Below are positions 23,253 through 37,200 of a stretch of 64,000 nt of DNA, one piece after another. The stretch is from NCBI GenBank assembly GCA_033439795.1, contig JAUTDP010000012.1, positions 2,046,001 through 2,110,000 of the forward strand, in the 5' to 3' direction. Each line of letters starts with the position of its first letter. Position 1 is the stretch's first letter. The notes under the pieces are model-generated. The model saw only the letters and a list, made by a program, of their open reading frames with translations, did not search any database and was not told where the DNA came from. Source of the DNA: Sordaria brevicollis. Its lineage: Eukaryota > Ascomycota > Sordariomycetes > Sordariales > Sordariaceae. Made by a program: the position numbers and the translations under genes.

Positions 23253-24189
23253 AGTACTCGACGGACGAAGAAACAGAAGGAAAAGCGCGATGTTAGCATT
23301 GCTTCGAAGACCGCATTTTCAACTGGAATAGATAATCCCCCTTTACTGGCAACATGGAGCCTCCCCTTTCAGTAGTGAACATTCTGTTATGAAAACTTTG
23401 TGATGTCGAGCATTGCGCGCGCTTCTGCTTTGGATGGCTGATCTGTATGAGCCTAGCTGGGTTTGTGTTGGTATACGGCTTGTCCGAGTTGCTGTATGTG
23501 TAGGAAGGAAAAGTTCATGTAGCAGCGTCTTTGATATACATGGCTAGACTGGGGATCTGGTGATACGGGGGTGGAAACCAACAAGCGATCTTTACGATAG
23601 AGTATAAATACCCATAGCGATTTCGGACACGCTCATTTAGTACTTTTCAAGCTATGTCAGAGACTATAAGAGGTATTGTGATGTAGTGGACATCGAAAAG
23701 ACTTAGACTGTCTTCTCTCCATCGTACTATTTCAGACCTAGTAAGTATCTACGTACTCCAGGATTGGACTCGAGCTTTTATCTAGTCCTGGTACATATTA
23801 GTTGATAATTTCATCCCATATTCGTAAAAGTTGATGCCATTTCTCCCAGTGGTAATTGTAGTCAATCAGTATACAATATCCCAGACTAAATTCCAAACCT
23901 TCAACAACATATTTTGTGGTATCCTTAAATTGATCAGGTATGTGTATTGTGTTATACAAAGCTCTCCTCTAACTCTAGCCCGGAATATCTGTATGTTACA
24001 TCACTCTCACTTGAGAGATGACCACGGCCCTGTTACCTCGTGGTTCAGCAGTCCTGTTGTACCTGCATTCATCCTGCTCATATCATCATGTACCCATAAA
24101 GTCTTCCCTCCCCATACACGTGTCCCATCAGGCAGTAGTATCTCATCAAACCATCCCTCCACCTTTCACCACAGAGAAAAGCTCTCTCA
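23253..24189. other. convergent intergenic region
   Basis: This is AT-leaning 3' flanking sequence between porin (+) and the J-protein gene (-). I see no gene, repeat or RNA. Confidence 0.6.
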
Positions 24190-25580
24190 TCAAGCAGCAG
24201 CAGCAGCAGCAGCCTGTTTCTGACTCCCTCCACCGACACCACCTCCTCCTCCATTACCCTTCCCACCACCTCCCTTAGCCGCACTGCTACCACTACTACC
24301 CGACCACGCCCCAAACAACCAATAAGGTCCAAAACTCGAGACCAACAACACCGTCGTAACCGCAAAGAAACTCGCCCAGTTCCCTTGTTGCACCTCCGGC
24401 AACACCCTTTTGCTCTCTCCCCACTGACTTCCACTTCCACTCCCCCCTCCTTGCTTCTGCTGCTGCTGCTCCTCCTGGTCCCGAAACCACCGCTCAAACC
24501 CCTCTTGTGTTTGCCACTGCTCCTGCTGTGCCTGCTCCGCCTGATCCGCCCGCTCCGCCCGCTCCCTAGCCTTCCTCGCCTGCGTCTTTCTCAGATTTTC
24601 CCAAAGCTGGTCGTGCGTGCGCGTGTGCTGCGCGCTGTCAAAGTGAGGAGCGGTGGAGGGGTCGAAGGCTTGGGACCACTCCCTTTTCTCTTCCCCTCCT
24701 GCACTTCCCGCACCCGCACCGGCGCCCGTGGCGTTGGCATTGGCTTGTGCACCGAACCCAAACCCTGTGCTTCCACCCTGGGGATAACCCGTCTCTGCCG
24801 CCCTCTGCTTTTCGCGCTCGCGTTTAGCTTGGGATTGGCCGTATCCTCCCTGGCGGAAAAAGCTGGGGGGAGGGGCTCCCTGGGTGGTGGAGCGGCGTTT
24901 GGATAATCCCGAGGCAGGGCGGCCGCCGGCGGGACCGACGGAGGAGGAGTGATGGCTTCCGTGGGCGCGGGCGCGGAGGTGTAGGCGGAGGACGTCCCGG
25001 TCGTAGCGCAGGCGTTTGTCGGAGTGGGAGAGGATGGAGTAGGCTTCGGAGATGCGCATGAAGCGGTGGGAGGCGTGAGGGTCGGTGGGGTTGTGGTCTG
25101 GGTGGTGGGCTTTTGAGAGGTGGTAGAAGGATCTACATTGTGAAAAGATTAGCTTGGGGGTATGGTATGAAGGGCTTCACGGGAGGGTGAGGATGAGCCT
25201 GTTGAGTGATGAGGAGAAGGTGGAAAGAAGGTGGAAAGAAGGTTGATAGACGAGACGAAGAGGTGGATCGCGAAGTGTAAGTGATAAGAGAAACCAGGTG
25301 GAGTTCGCGATAGGAGCTCGAGAAAGGGCAATGTTTACTTCTTGATTTCCGCCTGAGTGGCGTCGAAGTGAACGTTCAACGTTTCATAGTGGTTCTTGTG
25401 ATGTTCCGGCTCTTGACGACCGGTTCGCAGAGTATTCGAAGTAGTAAAGGTTCGGACCCCATTATTCGCGACGTTGACTCTCGCGACAACCGATGGCGGA
25501 GGAACAGAAAGATGAGGTCGTCGACATTGGCGACCAAGAGGGCGCAAGGCCGCACTGAAAGAGCTGTAATGGACTGGCAT
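24190..25580 (-). CDS. mitochondrial J-domain protein with C-terminal membrane helix
   Basis: The gene has two exons (25,580-25,339 and 25,132-24,190; intron 206 nt), giving 394 residues. The N-terminus is Arg/Ser-rich and non-acidic (a likely mitochondrial presequence, about residues 1-50). A J domain follows at about 63-127 with helix II, the HPD motif at 91-93, and a YDRDVL end; J domains stimulate the ATPase of Hsp70 partners. The middle is Gly/Ala/Gln-rich with a charged helix (KTQARKARERAERADQAEQ). One hydrophobic segment at about 333-356 (FFAVTTVLLV, then FGPYWLFGAW) is probably a membrane anchor, followed by a Gly-rich tail and seven alanines encoded by a CAG/GCT repeat at about 24,194-24,217. 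Inner-membrane location is inferred. It resembles DNAJC30-type proteins in layout, but I cannot assign orthology. It is head-to-head with MetAP2. Confidence 0.85.
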
Positions 25581-26193
25581 TCCTCATCCCGTCCTCGACA
25601 AACTCATAAATAGTTCTTCATACCATGTCAACGAAGAAAATGGCCTGGCGCATTTGACGATGTTTCGATGCGGTAGAGATTGGATTTTGGCTTCTACCCT
25701 GATAAGGAAAGTGTTGTCGTGATCCCTGCCCGCCGGGACGCAGTGACATAATCGAGCAAGAGCTGGGTAGGAGCTTTGGCCACCACACCACCTACCCGCC
25801 TCGTGAAAAGCATTTGCTTTCAATTGGAACTTAAGCCTACAATATCCGGATAACGCGGCATATAAACCGCGGACGTAGACCTGGGTCGGGTCAGCTCATG
25901 CGGCTGTCACGGCAGTCATGTCAATTCAAGGGCGCTGTGGGCTTTCCCTGCAACCCCGCGTTTTGTAAAAGTTGCGCCCTGTAAGCGTTGCGCAAAGCGC
26001 TGTAAGTGGTCAGCCGTCAAAAATTTGAATATGGGGGCGATAAGCGATATTGTATGGAGCTTTGGATGGTGGGGTTGAACTTTCGCATGTTGGTTGCTTG
26101 AAGAGAGGCAGCTTCCCTCCTCCTTCTTCAACAGCACACTTTCCGTCTGTCCTTTCTTGACGTTCCCAAGTCGAGAGACACCAGACAGACAAG
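25581..26193. promoter_or_regulatory. divergent promoter, J-protein / MetAP2
   Basis: A compact 613-bp gap separates two head-to-head genes. No coding sequence or recognised regulatory motif is seen. Confidence 0.5.
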
Positions 26194-27645
<1,452 letters not shown>

Positions 27646-29614
27646 GGGACTTAATGGGATGATAGCATAGCATAGGGTAGGATACCACAAAAATGTCTGG
27701 GTTTGTTTGGTTCGCAAGATTTCTGTAATATTTCTGTGTGTGAAAGATTGTAATATCACTGGTTCATCGTGATGGGTGCGCTCTGAGGAAGGAAGAGCTC
27801 GAGCCAGAGGCCCAGGGCGCACCCATCAACCTCGAAGACCAGCTACGTTTTGACATCTAGTTCATCAGTCTGGAACCGTCGTTTTGGCTAATGTCACGAA
27901 CTGACACACCTCCTTCGAACTCATCCAATATCTGAAAATTAGTGCCATCAAAGAACTATTCATGCACATGTTTCAACATGGATATCCGTCGACACCTACC
28001 TACCAAAGGGCCGACCGAAGCCTGTTGCGGAGCTGTGTGAGAGCGCCAAGCCGGTCCCAGAGCTCCACTCTCTGCTCCGTGCCGGACTCTTCGGACCCAG
28101 CGATCCACAGGCCGTGCCGTACCGATACGGAAGGAATTCCACGGCCTTCGGGCATGTCTATCAGCGGCCAAGAGTGACGAAAGCGGCCACGGAGGCGGAG
28201 TGATCGACATATAGAAATGACGGAGGTAGGGCCGGGGTTCGGTGTCGGTGACGGCAGTTTGAAGGGGGTCCTGGGAGGCGATGTAAGTCAATTGATTTGT
28301 TGTGACGTCTGCGGCGCAGTCATGGTTGTGAACTTGTGGCTGATTCGCCGTGTCCGGCCTGCCCGATCACCGAGGTCGGTTGAATGCCCCTGGTCGCTGT
28401 TAGCTCGAGACCTCGGGTCACTTCATCAGGCATTTCCATTTCTCACGATGCGTTTCGTTCCGGATTGAGTCATAACGAGATCTTGAACATCCCTCTTGAG
28501 GAGCTCAATATATGATATCAAGATTTCTCCATTTATTCCCATCATCATCTCTTTCTCTTCTCCTCACCTTCCAGCGTTGCGAGAACGAGACTTATGGATA
28601 GGTCACGTTAAGGAGTACCGCACTAACAATCATAGGAACCGTGAACTGTAGGAAATCTGGCTCATCCCATTGGCCGATCGCACGGCTGCGTTGCCACTTT
28701 TTTTTGGTTATCACGGACCCGATAACAATTCGTGTGAGACGGCCCCACGGGTGTGAACGGACCAGCGGATTAAGTGGGCCAGTGGGCCGCGCGGGGGCGT
28801 GTGCAACGCTGAAAAAAAAGGAGCGAAAAGGCGTCACATTTTGGTTCCATTTGGTAAAAGCCGAAGAAAGTGAATGTCGCGATGACCACAAGCGGCACGG
28901 CGGCGGGAAAAGTCATAAAGGCCGCAACCGCTCTCCCTTCCTCCCCTCCGTTCCGGTCTTGCTGTTTTTTGAAAGCTTCACCAAGTTTTGTTCAACTCTA
29001 GTATTTTCTATCTGCAATTACTCAGCGCTGCATAGCATTTCACATTCACGCGACCATTTACCACAAACAACTTGAACCTCTGAAAACGAACCCACCTCCA
29101 CCTATTTTTCCGTCCTACAAAATCTTATCAGCGGACGGGCTCCATTCAAGTGTCACAAGCTTCGATCAACCACAAGGTTCCAGGCCGTTTTTCGGAACTC
29201 CGGTTTTCTTTACCCAGTCAGCACTCAAGCAGCAGCTCGCTAGTCACTTTTCAGCGACAAGTCTAGCCCCTGCCCACCGAAGAACTTTCTGCTGCGCTCC
29301 TCCGCTCTCTTGCGCGCACTCCCTTCCCAGGCGTCATTCACAAGCCAATCCTTGACCACCAAAAAGTCTATTCCTGTCGCCGTTGGTCCATCCCGATTTC
29401 TCATCAACCACACACCCTTTTCTCTTCTTCACACTACCTGACCGCTCGCCCTGCGTCACCGCAACTGTCGACAATAAAGGATCGTCTTCCGTCTTTCTTG
29501 CGGTCTGCTTTTTTGTCAGCGCGTCGCTTTTTGTTATAAAAAGGGTTATTTCTCGACACCCGATAAACCCATCAACCACCGATAAATCATATATCACATA
29601 TCAATCAGTCAAAA
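27646..29614. other. intergenic region with a 12-bp inverted repeat
   Basis: No gene is seen. A perfect 12-bp inverted repeat (27,770-27,781 with 27,817-27,828, loop 35 nt) lies 125 nt after the MetAP2 stop; it could form a 3' hairpin. The remainder includes the pyrimidine-rich upstream region of the UPS2-like gene (about 28,930-29,610). Confidence 0.5.
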
Positions 29615-30211
29615 ATGAAGGTCTTTTCCAACACCGAAACCTTCAATTACTCCTGGGAGGAGGTATCGACCGCCAACTGGCGGAAGTACTGCCCATGGAA
29701 CGAGAAGTCGACGCACGTTATCGCTGTCGACACCATCAGCCGCAATGTCGACCCTGAGACCGGCATCCTGCGCACCGAGCGCCTCATCACCTGCCGCCAG
29801 GCCGCTCCCGAATGGCTCAAGAGCATGATGGGCGGCGGAATGGACGAGTCGCAGGTGTTTGAGACTTCCTATGTCGACCCCAAGACCAAGACCGTCACCA
29901 TGGTCTCCACCAACATCACCTGGAGCAACCTGCTCAATGTCCAGGAGACCGTCGTCTACTCTCCTCTCAACGCCCACCAGACCAAGTTCCACCAGGAGGC
30001 CCAGATCACCGCCCTCGCTGGTGGCTGGCAGCGTATCAAGAACAGCATCGAGGACACCCTCGTCAAGAGGTTCCGCGAGAACGCTGCTAAGGGCAAGGAA
30101 GGTTTCGAGTCCGTGCTGGCCATGAGCAGGCGCGTCTTTGCCGAGGAGAGGGAGAGGGAGAAGATGGGTCTCATCAGGGAGCAGGCGAGTAACATCCGCA
30201 TGGCTGCCTAA
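29615..30211 (+). CDS. PRELI/MSF1 domain phospholipid-transfer protein, UPS2-like
   Basis: This is a single-exon gene of 198 residues covering one PRELI/MSF1 domain. Members of this family pair with MDM35/TRIAP1 in the mitochondrial intermembrane space and shuttle phospholipids between the outer and inner membranes. UPS1 carries phosphatidic acid and UPS2 carries phosphatidylserine. The start MKVFSNTETFNYSWEEVSTA and the segments HVIAVDTISRNVDPETG, RLITCRQ, WSNLLNVQETVVYSP and HQEAQITA resemble UPS2/SLMO more than UPS1. The C-terminal helix (SIEDTLVKRFRENAAKGKEG) is also typical. It ends earlier than yeast UPS2, lacking that protein's extra tail. No presequence is needed for this family. Specificity for phosphatidylserine is inferred from similarity only. 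Confidence 0.9.
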   Translation: MKVFSNTETFNYSWEEVSTANWRKYCPWNEKSTHVIAVDTISRNVDPETGILRTERLITCRQAAPEWLKSMMGGGMDESQVFETSYVDPKTKTVTMVSTNITWSNLLNVQETVVYSPLNAHQTKFHQEAQITALAGGWQRIKNSIEDTLVKRFRENAAKGKEGFESVLAMSRRVFAEEREREKMGLIREQASNIRMAA

Positions 30212-31383
30212 GTTTCCTGGTGATCCGAGATCGCTCTGATCATGCTCGATTGATATCGGCATCCTCGGGGCGATTGAGCGACGGCATCATCATCACCACA
30301 TATCAACGACAGCATCTTCGACGGCAGCATCTACTTGCCCACGATGCCAAATCACGACATCCACGAAACCACTTCGTGTCGCACGCCGCGGCAAGCAAAC
30401 AAAGGATCGAGCTGAAAAAGAAAAATTTCCAGCTCTCCGGGCAATTCCGCACGCCGCTGCGCCGCGGGCATTGTCTCCGGCTTGGCATCACCACATCAAA
30501 GATGCATTCACCAAACATACACACACCACTTTTTCTCTTTCTTCACGGCGATTGATTGATGGGTTTTACAACAAAAGGGGTGTCGAAACGGAGTTTCCGG
30601 CGGAGCGGCAAAAAGCATAGACTTGGAGTTTGTTTTAGACTTCCATTAGACGGCGTTTGGGGATACAAAAGAAGCGATGCATATTCTTTTACTTTACTTC
30701 ATACCATTCAGAATTTCAGACTTTCCCAGAAGATGTGTTATTATAGACTTTGCATTTTCTTCCCTTCATTTTTCCCCGTCTCTCATGTGTCTTTCCCTCT
30801 CTGTCGGATATACCCCCGATTTCGTTATCAGTGTGGTGGAAGAGAAAGTCGGAGTCATCAATTTGTCACAACTCCTTGGCTTCTTCCGGTCTTCCGAAAC
30901 GAACTTCGAAGAAGAAGCGAGGAGGGGTGATGGCGGCCGATGCGACGGCCCAACGCGGGGTAAACCTCGACGGACAGGATAGAGAAAGGAATTGAGGAGG
31001 AAAGTTAGAAGCATTTAGAGCGTTTGTTTAGATTTACAGGCATTTGAGGTACAGATAGATGAAGAGACATCTTACCATTTCTCCTCTCTTTTCAAACATC
31101 GTGTGCATCCTGATGTTATTCGTGACTAGTGTTCGCCTCAAGTAAAATAGTCTGTTGATTTGCGCGATGAACTCATCTTGGGAATCTGTTCGGTCGAAAT
31201 CGGACCTCACTCACACCAGACGAACTTCCATCTCATCTTGACCTCAATTTAGACTTCACACACAACGTCTCATCCAGCCCAACTTACCAAGTGACACAGC
31301 CCAACATCATGAACCAGCCATGAACGCACAAAAAGGGTATCATTAACATTCTATCTCTTCCCTCCCTCCCCATCCTCTCTCCA
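30212..31383. other. convergent intergenic region
   Basis: This is 1.2 kb between the 3' ends of the UPS2-like gene (+) and the small unknown gene (-). Only short frames without recognisable motifs are seen; no gene is called. Confidence 0.55.
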
Positions 31384-31944
31384 TCACGGCCTACTCCCCT
31401 TCAGTTTCGCCTCACACCTCCCCTCATACAACCTCAACAAAGCCGTTGTATCCCTATCAAACAACCCATCGCCTGCATCCTCCCACACCCGTTTGATTAG
31501 ACTTACGGCCTCCTCATACCGGCGAAAGAAGTAGAGTTCTTCGATGGCGTGCAGGATCTCTTGTGCTTCGGGTTTGTTGATTGTTCGTTGTCCTGAGGAA
31601 GAGAGGGAGCCGAGGGGGAAGGGGAGGTGGGCGTGGAACTTGGGAGTGTCATTAGCCTTTGATACCATATTATGAGGAGAGGAAAAAAGAGATGAGGAGC
31701 TTACTTCGCCGTTCTCAACCTTTACTCGATAAGTCCTCTTCAACTCTTGGAAAGCCTCTTCTGAGAGGGCGGTGCGGTCGGCTTTGCTGGTGGGTTGGGC
31801 GCATTCGGCTACGACTTCGGTTTTGGTGTTGGTGTTGTTGGTGGTAGGAGAGTCGTCTTCGGAGTCAGAGCCGAGACCGATGCCCAGGAGGCCGGATTCA
31901 AGAGACTCGTCGGTGGACATGATTTTGTGATGTTGAGATTTCAA
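31384..31944 (-). CDS. small hypothetical protein, TPR-like C-terminus
   Basis: A frame of 186 residues is not recognised. The N-terminus is Ser/Asp-rich and acidic (GLGSDSEDDSP); the C-terminal 70 residues form two amphipathic helices (AQEILHAIEELYFFRRYEEAVSLI-type pattern, then TTALLRLYEGRCEAKL) resembling a tetratricopeptide hairpin. Inside the frame a possible 48-nt in-phase intron (31,704-31,657, GTAAGC donor, AAAG acceptor) would remove 16 Ser-rich residues; either form stays in frame. Met9 (31,920) is an alternative start in a better position relative to the acidic block. It is head-to-head with the P-loop kinase. The function is unknown. Confidence 0.6.
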   Translation of the reverse strand: MKSQHHKIMSTDESLESGLLGIGLGSDSEDDSPTTNNTNTKTEVVAECAQPTSKADRTALSEEAFQELKRTYRVKVENGEVSSSSLFSSPHNMVSKANDTPKFHAHLPFPLGSLSSSGQRTINKPEAQEILHAIEELYFFRRYEEAVSLIKRVWEDAGDGLFDRDTTALLRLYEGRCEAKLKGSRP

Positions 31945-32486
31945 AAACTAAAATCTCTGTATTGAGTTGGCAGGCCTGGTTGGTGGACAACTTTGAGTTG
32001 AGAGTGATTTGATGTTGATGTTGAAATGTGTATGTAAAGAGAATGAAGATGTCAGTGAAGGAGTGAAAGAACCTTCCCGGCTTGCAATCTTCCGGACAAG
32101 GAAGGCAAGACGGGAAAGTTGTAATAGCGGAGCCCTAAAACCCCGAACTAACGGAGCGGCATCTTCCCCGCAGTGACTCCGTGGAGCTCCGTAGGGCGGC
32201 CCCACATACCTCCTGCCATGTCATTCCCGGCCGGTGTCTCCTGCCCTTGAATGATTGTTTAAAGATAGCAACTTCCTAACTTCTACTTGAACAACACGAC
32301 ACTCGTCCTTTGCTTTGGGTTGGAGTCCTCAAGTTTTCCTCTTTTTCTTTTCCACTTCATTTTTTGTTGTCAAACTCTCAATCATTCCCATCCTCCTATT
32401 CATCATCACCGCCTTGCAAGTGACATCATTTCATATCCATCGTTATACCGTCTTTCCGAGCGCAACCTATACAGAAGCTGTCGACA
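31945..32486. promoter_or_regulatory. divergent promoter, small unknown / P-loop kinase
   Basis: This 542-bp gap lies between head-to-head genes. There are T/C-rich stretches near 32,330-32,400. No coding sequence is seen. Confidence 0.45.
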
Positions 32487-33693
32487 ATGGATGACCAAGT
32501 GATGAACTTGCACGATAAGATCGTTCACAAATTCAAGGAGTTGCCAGCTGATCAAAGACTTTGTATGTGTTCCTCGCTTCTCCTTTTCGCGACAGCAGAC
32601 CATCCTTCCGGCATGTCCTTTACATATCAGGTCGGACTCAATCTTAACAGCGTACACACGAGATGCTATTCACTTGGTCTGGTCATATGCACCCATACAT
32701 TTCAAAGATATATCTTTCTATCTCTTATATTCTACTCTGGTTTGGAAAACAGGCACAGGCACTAACGCTACACTTCCCCCAAAAAAACAGTGGTTGGCAT
32801 GGCCGGTATCCCCGGCTCCGGTACGTCTTTCTTTTCTTCCTCTGCTACTCCCTCTCCCTCTCTCACGCACAAACACTAACCCCATCCAAGGAAAAACCAC
32901 CCTCGCCAAAGTCCTCGCCCACTCAGTCAACCATGACCAACGAATCAATAACTCCTCCCAGAAGGACATCGCCATTGCCCTCCCCATGGATGGCTTCCAC
33001 CTCACGCGCGCCCAACTCTCCGCCATGCCCGACCCCGTCCTCGCTCACGCCCGTCGTGGAGCAGAGTTCACCTTTGACGGCCAAGGGTTTTATGAATTGG
33101 TCAAGGAACTAAGAAAACCCATTGGCGCCGAGTGTACGACGATATGGGCGCCCAGTTTCGATCATGCCGTCAAGGATCCGGTTGAAAAGGGGATAGAGGT
33201 GTCGAAGGAGAAGAGGGTGGTTATTTTTGAGGGGAATTGTGAGTTTCCGTCCTTTCTGCTTGCTTGCTTGCTTTCTTTCTTTCCTCCCTCTCTCTCCCCT
33301 TTTATCCTTTCTTCCCCCTTTTCGGCTCTCTTCCTGTCTTGTCTTGTCACATAAACAAATTGTGATGGGCTGCTAGAATAGGATAAAGACTAGCTGTAAC
33401 TGACACGGAAACAAAAAAAAAAAACAGACCTTCTACTAAAACAAAAACCCTGGTCCGATGCCGCCAAGTTGATGGACCTCACCGTCTTCGTCAGAGTGCC
33501 GTTCGATGTTGCCAAAGCCAGGTTGGTACCGAGGCACGTGGCTGCGGGGATTGCGGCAACGGAAGCGGAGGCCATCAAGAGGGTGGAGGAGAACGATCTG
33601 GTGAATGGGAAGATGATTGAGGATATGTCGAATCGGGACGAGGTGGATGTGGTTGTGGAAAGTACGGAGGATGCGGAGTGGGTGCACGCTTAG
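32487..33693 (+). CDS. P-loop kinase of the uridine kinase-like YFH7/YggC family
   Basis: The gene has four exons: 32,487-32,562; 32,791-32,820; 32,891-33,238; 33,428-33,693, encoding 239 residues. The Walker A motif GIPGSGKTT is assembled only after splicing a 30-nt exon, with the Gly codon split (G|GA), which fixes the junctions. The strand-helix LPMDGFHLT is the substrate-side motif of this branch of the phosphoribulokinase/uridine kinase superfamily, as in bacterial YggC and yeast YFH7. VVIFEGNYLLL is the Walker B-like strand; RHVAAG and the following helix fit the lid. The natural substrate of YFH7-type proteins is not established, so only ATP-dependent small-molecule kinase can be said. 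It is shorter than yeast YFH7. The introns are 228, 70 and 189 nt, and the last contains long pyrimidine and A runs. Confidence 0.88.
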
Positions 33694-34252
33694 AAAGTGA
33701 TTCTCATGAGTGATGAGAGCGAGAAAAAGTGGTGGGACGGGTTGCGTTGGTGGCAGAAGTTCTATCATGCTGTGGGCGGGATTGCGCAGGTTTGTGCAGA
33801 CAGTATTTGGATGATTTGTCTAATGGGGTTTGAGGGTTCATTGATTTTTTATTTAGGACATCGTTGAAGCGGAAGGGTTCCTCCATTGTGCTTGGGAGTC
33901 GTTGGCATGGGCCACTTGCATTGTTGAAGCGAAATTTCACTATTTCAGACTTTGATTCTTCTTCTATTGTCTATAGTCTGTAACTATAGGGGGTATCTTA
34001 AGCATGCCAGCAATTCTTGATATGTGCAGTTGCGTGTGGTGTGTGAATGCTGATGATCTTGAACAAGAACGACGCCTTTCCTCCTCTTTCCACCGACTCT
34101 TTGCCCTCTTGCGTATGTCTTCGTTGACCTTCAACCTAAACGCCTTGCTATCAACTTTCGTTTCAACATAATTCATCAATCATAACTGCATCAAGTTTCC
34201 TCCTCCACCATCTCTTTCATCTCTTTTCATCTCTCATCTCTCACCACCCACT
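33694..34252. other. convergent intergenic region
   Basis: This is 3' flanking sequence between the P-loop kinase (+) and the fusion transporter (-), with CTCATC-rich sequence at about 34,195-34,250. No gene is seen. Confidence 0.6.
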
Positions 34253-37200
34253 TCAATCATCTAAAATCCTCGTATCCAGCTCCAACTGCGGTAACTCCCA
34301 AGGTGCCTTCTGTCTCTCCCACTCCGGCGTCGGATTCGGATCCCTCCTCACTTCGTCTTCATGTCGTCCTTGCTCCGGGCCTTGCTCATCCTCACTCAAA
34401 TGTCCTGCTTGTCGACCTTCTGGTCCAGTACTACTGGCCTTCCGCGGTTCATGTTCATCTTCCCCACTACTCTTCCCCCACGTTTGCTTCTCAAATTGCA
34501 CCTCCTGCGTTTGTCTCTTCCCCTCCTGTTGTTGCTGTTGCATCTGCTGCTGAGATTTCCGCTTCTCTTTCTTATCCTCAATCACATCCGCGATACCAAG
34601 CGTCCTGCTCAATCGTTTGAGAACGCCACCGTTTTCCGCCCTAGCTGCGCGCTCAGCAGCTTTAATCCGTTCTCGCTGGCGGTTCATGATGATTTGGTCT
34701 AGCGACATGGGGTTTTCACTTCCGCGGCGGTCGGTCAACGAAAGGCCTCGAATCCCACCGGCGCCGGGGCTGTTGGGGCATGTTTCGATGTCTCCGTTGC
34801 TGCGTCGTCTGTTTTGACCGGAGGGGGTGGAAATGAGGACGTGATCGGACATTTCTCTAGCGTCGCGAACGACGGTTAGGAAAATGGGGTAGACCATGGT
34901 TATGGCCATTAGTACAATCACCACGATGAAGCTGGTTTGGATGGAGCCGCCGCGCTGTAAGATGGCGTAGGAAACGAATGGCCAGAAGGCGGGGCCGGAA
35001 CCGCCCATTGTTAACCAGGCTGCTGTTTGCTTTGTGCGTTTTCCTTGTCCGCGCAGGCCGAGGGAGAAGATTAAAGGCCAGATGGGTCCTTCGAAGAAGA
35101 AAAAGAGGATTATGGGGACGGCCATTAGGTTTGGGTTGGAGGCGGGGCGGTAGACGACTGTCAACAGGACGAAGATTGTTGAGAGGAAGGCGCAAACCGA
35201 AAGGATGGTGCGAGGGGTGGGAATGAAGCGGTGGGTGGGGTGGTGGATGTGGAGGTAGCAGAGGTAAGCGGCGATGAAGCGGGAGATTGCAAATGCCGTG
35301 TGGGCGACTACCAAATAGTTGAGTGTCGACATGGCGAATCCTTCCGGGCGCGAGTTGGGGTATTCTTCGTGTGTTTCCGAGAAGGCGGTCATGAGGCGGG
35401 TGAAAAAGACGGACATGTTCTCTTGGGCGGCGACGTAGAACCATTGCGAGACGACGGCCAAGATAATGCACCAGGTGCGAAGACTGAGACCGCCGATGGA
35501 GCGTTTCTTGGGGTCGACGGGGAGGCGATCGGAAAGCCGGCCGAGTTCGCGGTCGGTTACTTCGGGGAGGGGCGAGTAGTAGAAGAATAAGGCCAACAAA
35601 ACGCAGAGGAGGGTGATGGTTAGGTAAGTCCATTGGACGTCTAACAGTGTGGTAGGGGAATGGCGGCGTGCTTCGATTTTGTGGAAGAAGACGTTATTCG
35701 CCAAAACGCCGGAGAGCACGGCGCCGATAGCTTGCACGCCTTGAGCTAAAAGGAGACGCATGTCGGCGTATTCGGGCGGTCCGCATAACACGAGAAAGGG
35801 GTTGGCGGCTGTCTCCAAGACGGCGAGGCCGAACCCGACGACAAAGCTGCTGGCCATGAACCCGCCGTAGGCTGTCAAGACGGCGCCGGGCCAGAACATG
35901 ATGGTTCCGACGCCGTAGATTAACAGGCCGACTATAAAGGTCGCTTTGAACCCGCCGATGGGCTCGATGTCGCCGCGTCTACGACGGCGGAAGCGGCGGT
36001 GTTCGTCATGACACAGAAGCCAGCCGCCAACGAGAAGGGGACCGAGGAGGTAGCCGCCTCCGAAATAGACGCTGGTTAGACCGAGAGCTTGGGCAGTAGT
36101 CATTTGCGCCACATCGGCCACGACGTTGTTGAGGGTGTTGAGCAGGCCGTACGAGAAACCCCAGAGGAAGAAGAGGATGCTGACAATGGTGCAGTATTTG
36201 AAAGATTCTGACACAGAGGATTTGACCATGCTTTTTGGCTTCTTCATTTCCACGAAGCCAAAGTAGATGGAGTTTTCTTGGGCTGACGGGACACTGGAGA
36301 TTCGTCGTCGGTCTGGCAAAGTGGGAGTCCGGCTTTCGGGTGCGGGGATCTCGTTGACGGCTGATGCTGAGAGGAAGTCTCTGATGGAGATCTCTTCGGA
36401 TAGTCGGTCTCGCTCTTGGTGTATATGGGCTTGTTCCGGTGGTTGCGGAGCGCTGGTGTAAGAGTCGTTGATGGTTGAAGAGGTGATGGGCTGGCTGCTG
36501 TCGGAGTTATCCTGCTTGATGACGGCGTCTATCTGCGCACTATCCCTGGTACTGCTGCGAGTACCATCCGGGTCGATGATCATGGCAGGAAGGATCCGGA
36601 TGATCAGGGGCTTCAGAGTAGGGATGCAGCCACAGATGATGCCGACGTTGACCTCGACAGCCGACCACATCAAGGATAGCGATGCGTTCCATGGGAAATT
36701 CGAACTTTGGCCGTAGATGGCACTCGGGTTGTCTGATGGGTTCACGGGTACCATACCCACGGCCTGCTGCAGATAATAAATCCTGACGACGTCGACGACC
36801 GTCACAAAAATACCGAGAGCAAAGGTAAAGATAAGAATTGTCTTTTGTCTCGGGGGCAGACGCATGCCGGTGAGCACGGGAATAGGGAGAGCCAAGATGG
36901 CGAGATCGGTAACGATGTTCACAGGAGCGGAGCAGATAAACTCGGTCAACAACGGCAAACACTTGGACGCCTCGATCGTAATGTCCCAAGCAGCGCGCAT
37001 GGGGGTGCACTGAAAGATGTTCATGAAAGTGAGGATGGTTCCAGCAACGTTCACAACCACGAGGACGGCCCAGGAGGCCATCCGAAGGACCTTTTGCGTG
37101 TTCTTGGCCAGTCGAAGGTAGAAGACGAGGATGGATGTCTTTGTGGCCATAAGAGCCGGGTTCTGTTTTGATGTTAGTGGGCAAGCTTCGACATGGAACG

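Noticed and set aside
34857..35633. 258-residue Arg/His/Pro-rich minus-strand frame
   Set aside because: It is a shifted-frame shadow of the FHS transporter exon.
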